Source: Tumidithrix helvetica (GTDB lineage: Bacteria; Cyanobacteriota; Cyanobacteriia; Pseudanabaenales; Pseudanabaenaceae). From it: DNA of 64,000 nucleotides. Each line of letters starts with the position of its first letter. The stretch's first letter is position 1. The notes beneath the pieces were generated by a model. That model was not told where the DNA came from. It searched no databases and saw nothing but the letters and a program-made list of their open reading frames with translations. The stretch spans positions 62,001 through 126,000 of the forward strand of contig NZ_CBDDRA010000004.1 of the NCBI RefSeq assembly GCF_965232925.1. The letters are read 5' to 3'. A program made the position numbers and the translations under genes. Shown piece by piece: positions 60,655 to 64,000 of this stretch.

Positions 60655-60922
60655 AGCTTCTTTTATAGATACTGCATCAGCTTTTGCACAAAGGATTCGG
60701 GGATATTGGGGAGTTGAAAACAAAGTGCATGATGTCCGAGCTGTCACTCAAGGCGAAGATGCCTCACGCATTTGCACTCCACCACTTGTACAAATTTTTG
60801 CCCTAGCTTGCAACTTTGCCCTCAATTTGTATCGAGATAATGATTCTCAAAATATGGCTCAAGCTCAACGAAATGCTGGTTTTAGTCTTAACACGCTCAA
60901 GACGTTATTTAGAATGAAATAG
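60655..60922 (+). pseudogene. C-terminal remnant of an ISAs1-type transposase
   Basis: In one frame this reads FAQRIRGYWGVENKVHDVRA, then GEDASRICTPP, ALACNFALNLYR and AGFSLNTLKTLFRMK. The HWxVENxxHDxRDxxxxEDxxR pattern is the conserved C-terminal part of ISAs1/H-repeat transposases. The rest of the gene is absent and a stop lies just upstream, so it is dead. Confidence 0.75.
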
Positions 60923-61103
60923 CCCTGTTTAAACTTATTTCAAATTTCACCTTTTTAGGCGCTTTTTCCTAATAGACTGAAAATCTATCTTGATTAGTAA
61001 ACTAGTTGAAATAGCAAAGTTTAACCCAAAGATTTTGAGAAAACTCTATGGTTTAATCACAGCAGGGGTTCCAATATATAGCCATTAAGTCTAGGAAACC
61101 ACT

Positions 61104-63167
61104 ATGTCACTCAAAGCAGGAAAAGAAGCACTATTACGGAAGCGCTACACCGAGGTGATCGCGATCCTCTCAGAATATTGTCAAGGTCACCCCGATCGCA
61201 CTGCCAAAGATTACATCCAAGCGCAGATGTGGATGGTCAAAGCCTATCAGAAATCAGGCAGAGCCGATAAAGCGATCGCGATTTGCGAACAATTTGAAGA
61301 CAATCCCGATCCACAGCTACAACAGTGGTCAAAGAAATCGATTGTCACCCTGCGATTGCTGCTCGAAGCCATGCCCGAAGATCGTCTGGAGCGCAATTAT
61401 GATGTAGCCTCTGTGGTTAAGTCCAGTGCCAGTCGCTATCGTAAAACCAACGTTACCCTTGCTGGCGATCGCAAGGCGACCTACATCTTTGTACTTGCCA
61501 TGTTCGTTACGGTGCTGCTGGTATTTGGTCTAATCTTGGGTGCTTGGTTATGGGGCATTAGCCTCATTAGTCTGTCGATTACATCGGGTTGGTGGATGGT
61601 TGCTGGTATCGGTACTGGCGTAATGGGCATTTTGCTATTTTTCATGTCCCCTTGGATTATCGAGGTTACCCAAAAGCAGTATCAACGCACCCAATGGATT
61701 ACCTTGGCTGACCTCGATCTCAAGAGTCCTGAAGCGGTCGAAATCATTGAGAAGTTCTGCGAAACTAAGAATATTCATGTGCCGCGACTCGGATGGATTG
61801 AAGACGATAGCCCTGTAGCCTTTACCTATGGCATTCTGCCTAACTCAACTCGGATTGTTGTCAGTCGCGGTCTATTTCTCAATCTCGATGACGATGAGAT
61901 TGCCACAGTCTATGCCCAGCAGCTCGCACATATCCAGAATTGGAGCTTTTCAGTCATTACCTTTGCCTCTGCACCGATCCAGATTCTCTATTTGATTTAT
62001 GTGGCACTCAGCCGCAAGAGTTATCAAGCCAAACGTGCCAAGAATGTCTTTAAGGTGCTTGCCGCGATCGCCAGCTTTGTCTATGCTTGCAGCACCTATT
62101 TACTTCTGTTTATCACGAAGAGTAGTACTTACCCCTGCGATCGCTTTGCTGCTGAGGTCACTGGAAATCCGAATGCTCTATCCCGTGCCTTAACCAAAAT
62201 TGCGGGTGGTCTGGTTCAACAAAATCAACTCGGCAAGCCCCCCAATCGCTTGTTAGAATCCACCAGAGCTTTAGGTGTCTGTGACTATCAAACCACGACA
62301 GCGATCGGAATTGCGCAAGAGATCCTACATTCAGGACAATCGGATCAAAATGTCTACCGCGTATTTTTATGGGAATTGTTTAATCCTTGGAGTCGATGGA
62401 TAGAATTCCATTCCACCCATCCTCTGATTGGTCGGCGGATTAAGGTGCTGACTGGTTATACCAAACAGCTAGGACTGATTAGCGAATATGATTTTCCCCA
62501 ACTGCTCAAAGAAGGCAGTAAATTGGATAAAGGCAAACTCTATCGCAATTTTGCCCGAGATCTATTCATTCAAACGGCTCCCTATACAGGCGTTGTTGTG
62601 GGCTTGATCGCTGCCAATCTACTCTATTGGTGGGTGTACAACAACTGGTTGAGTCTCAGTTTCGCTGCGATCGGACTGGGTTTAGGGTGGATGTTTCAAG
62701 GCAGTCTCAGATATCCCAACTTTCGGCGGGTGGTCGATACCGATCTGGTGAGTTTGCTGATCGATCCCTATGCCAGTTGTTTGCATGGGTTACCCGTACA
62801 GGTTCCTGGCGAACTGATTGGCTATAGCTCCGATGAGAACTATGTCGGTTATGCGCTCAAATTAGAAGATCAAGGGGGGCTGATGTACGTTCACTTTCTT
62901 CCCAATTGGGCAGGTATGTTTTCTAGTGCCAACCCGATAATTCAGAAAATGGAAACCTTGATCGATCAGTCCGTGATTGCTTCGGGTTGGTTTCGGCGCG
63001 GCAGTATGCCGATTGTCGATCTGTCAATTTTGCAGCCGATTTTGGGAGAACAAAAGCAAGAACGCAATTCGCTCACGAGCTATCATCAATTTTGGAATAA
63101 CATCTTGAGTTCGGCGATCGTGTTATTGGGGTTACTGATCTTAATTGCTACTTCGCCTTTGTTCTAG
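61104..63167 (+). CDS. M48-like membrane protein with lost zinc site
   Basis: A 687-residue protein. N-terminal TPR-like region (about 1-90), two membrane helices (about 125-150 and 162-183), an M48 peptidase-like domain (about 190-470) with a further hydrophobic pair (about 285-345), and a C-terminal membrane-associated part ending in a helix (about 665-685). In M48 enzymes the HExxH motif binds zinc; here the equivalent reads AQQLAHIQNW, with Gln for both the first His and the Glu. The third ligand region TYPCDRFAAEVTGNP also lacks the usual Glu. It is probably a non-catalytic relative. The next gene follows 20 bp later. Confidence 0.8.
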   Translation: MSLKAGKEALLRKRYTEVIAILSEYCQGHPDRTAKDYIQAQMWMVKAYQKSGRADKAIAICEQFEDNPDPQLQQWSKKSIVTLRLLLEAMPEDRLERNYDVASVVKSSASRYRKTNVTLAGDRKATYIFVLAMFVTVLLVFGLILGAWLWGISLISLSITSGWWMVAGIGTGVMGILLFFMSPWIIEVTQKQYQRTQWITLADLDLKSPEAVEIIEKFCETKNIHVPRLGWIEDDSPVAFTYGILPNSTRIVVSRGLFLNLDDDEIATVYAQQLAHIQNWSFSVITFASAPIQILYLIYVALSRKSYQAKRAKNVFKVLAAIASFVYACSTYLLLFITKSSTYPCDRFAAEVTGNPNALSRALTKIAGGLVQQNQLGKPPNRLLESTRALGVCDYQTTTAIGIAQEILHSGQSDQNVYRVFLWELFNPWSRWIEFHSTHPLIGRRIKVLTGYTKQLGLISEYDFPQLLKEGSKLDKGKLYRNFARDLFIQTAPYTGVVVGLIAANLLYWWVYNNWLSLSFAAIGLGLGWMFQGSLRYPNFRRVVDTDLVSLLIDPYASCLHGLPVQVPGELIGYSSDENYVGYALKLEDQGGLMYVHFLPNWAGMFSSANPIIQKMETLIDQSVIASGWFRRGSMPIVDLSILQPILGEQKQERNSLTSYHQFWNNILSSAIVLLGLLILIATSPLF

Positions 63168-63187
63168 TTGCCGTTTTTTGTTTAAGC

Positions 63188-63832
63188 ATGAACTATCTCT
63201 ATTTACATGGCTTCGCTTCGGGACCGCAATCTCAAAAAGCTAAGTTTTTGCAGAACCAGTTTTCCCAAATCGGTCTGACCCTACCTGTTCCCGATCTGAA
63301 TCTGGGGGATTTTACCAAAGTCACGCTCTCAGCACAGTTGCAATATTTAAATCGAGAGTTTGGCGATCGCCCTTTGATCGCGATCGGATCGAGTTTAGGC
63401 GGATTTTTAGCTTTACAAATGGCGATCGCGAATCCCCAGATTGAGAAGTTGATTTTACTCGCCCCTGCCTTTGAGTTTGGGCAACGGCTGGCGGAGGGTT
63501 TGGGTGCAGAAGCGATCGCGCAATGGCAAGCAACTGGCAGTCGAGACTTCTTTCACTATAGTTTAAATCGCCAACTTCCCTTGAAGTATGAATTTTTTGC
63601 CGACGCTCAAACCTATGTTGGCAAAGTTCTGACCTGCAACATCCCAATTTTAATTATTCACGGTTTGCAGGATGATGTGATTCCATTTCGCCTCAGTCAG
63701 GCTTTTGCAGAGACGCATCCAGATGTGACCTTGCGACTGGTGGAAAGCGATCATAGCCTCGGAGGCGAGATGTTGGACTATATCTGGCAGGAAACTGCTA
63801 GGTTTTTAATGCTTCGTCACTCTGTATGCTAA
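63188..63832 (+). CDS. YqiA/YcfP-like alpha/beta-hydrolase
   Basis: A 214-residue esterase-fold protein. YLHGFASGPQSQKAKFL at the start, nucleophile Ser in GSSLGGFLAL, Asp in GLQDDVIP and His in SDHSLGGEM complete a catalytic triad. The family includes E. coli YqiA and cyanobacterial esterases of unknown substrate. Twenty bp behind the M48-like gene, so likely cotranscribed. Confidence 0.88.
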   Translation: MNYLYLHGFASGPQSQKAKFLQNQFSQIGLTLPVPDLNLGDFTKVTLSAQLQYLNREFGDRPLIAIGSSLGGFLALQMAIANPQIEKLILLAPAFEFGQRLAEGLGAEAIAQWQATGSRDFFHYSLNRQLPLKYEFFADAQTYVGKVLTCNIPILIIHGLQDDVIPFRLSQAFAETHPDVTLRLVESDHSLGGEMLDYIWQETARFLMLRHSVC

Positions 63833-64000
63833 AGCAGAATATGGCTCAAAGCATGGGCTCATGTTTTTGCCCATAAAGACCTTTCTGTAAAATCCTGTCT
63901 AAGAATCTCTAAGCTAAAAGAATGATTCCCCTTATTTTAAGGAAGGCTAGAATTGGCTCTGGTATTGATTTTCTTCTAGAGATACCGATTCCGAGTCCTC

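Noticed and set aside
1..64000. tRNA, rRNA or riboswitch candidates
   Set aside because: I looked for conserved tRNA arms ending in CCA-type stems and for known riboswitch cores and saw none; a covariance scan would be needed to be certain.

Overview
This window is cyanobacterial chromosome. The evidence is phycocyanin genes with their linkers and lyases, PcyA, a ferrochelatase with a C-terminal chlorophyll-binding-like helix, FtsH, and a very high density of the HIP1 octamer GCGATCGC. The gene style (RcaE/F/C-type and CcaS/R-type regulators together, many GAF/PAS kinases, Uma2 proteins) would suit a Pseudanabaena-like filament, but that assignment is inference. There are no rRNA or tRNA genes that I can see and no CRISPR array.

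The first 24 kb is a phycobilisome and chromatic-acclimation locus. At 1.8-6.5 kb lie a membrane-anchored cyanobacteriochrome kinase (CcaS type), the membrane-anchored rod linker CpcL and a CcaR-type regulator, in the arrangement known from Synechocystis. A sequence matching the CcaR G-box, as I recall its consensus, sits upstream of cpcL. Next to it (6.5-8.0 kb) is an unusual protein: a CpcD rod-capping domain followed by about 400 residues of acidic Pro-Glu-Val-Ile repeats and two copies of a basic KAGxGFxKP motif. At 8.5-14.5 kb are ferrochelatase, two S-type bilin lyases (CpcU-like and CpcS), CpcE, CpcF and the soluble rod-core linker CpcG. At 15.4-18.9 kb is an RcaE/RcaF/RcaC-type phosphorelay, then pcyA, then a cpcBA-linker-linker-cpcD operon. 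About 350 bp before cpcB there is an exact match to the RcaC L-box (TTGCACA-N4-TTGCACA). The simplest reading is that two different red/green light-sensing systems, one for rod-shaped CpcL phycobilisomes and one for inducible phycocyanin, sit side by side with their targets and their chromophore enzymes.

The middle (24-50 kb) is mostly housekeeping: class II fructose-bisphosphate aldolase, a PHP phosphoesterase, MoeA, GlnN glutamine synthetase behind a textbook NtcA promoter, FtsH, a GH38 alpha-mannosidase, photolyase, CbiT, FolE and a PSI-accumulation-factor-like protein. At 40.7-42.0 kb there is an isolated pair, a divergent phycobiliprotein-like subunit and a linker, that does not match the standard phycobilisome subunits.

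The stretch from 53 to 61 kb is an accessory island: a Doc-type toxin with a large DNA-binding partner, a MazF-type toxin-antitoxin pair, a Uma2 nuclease, broken pieces of hsdR, an ABC transporter and a metallophosphoesterase, an HTH-NACHT NTPase of the kind linked to phage defence, and an IS remnant. The window ends with a membrane protein that looks like an M48 peptidase that has lost its zinc site, and a YqiA-like esterase. Small palindromes and MITE-like elements are scattered between genes.
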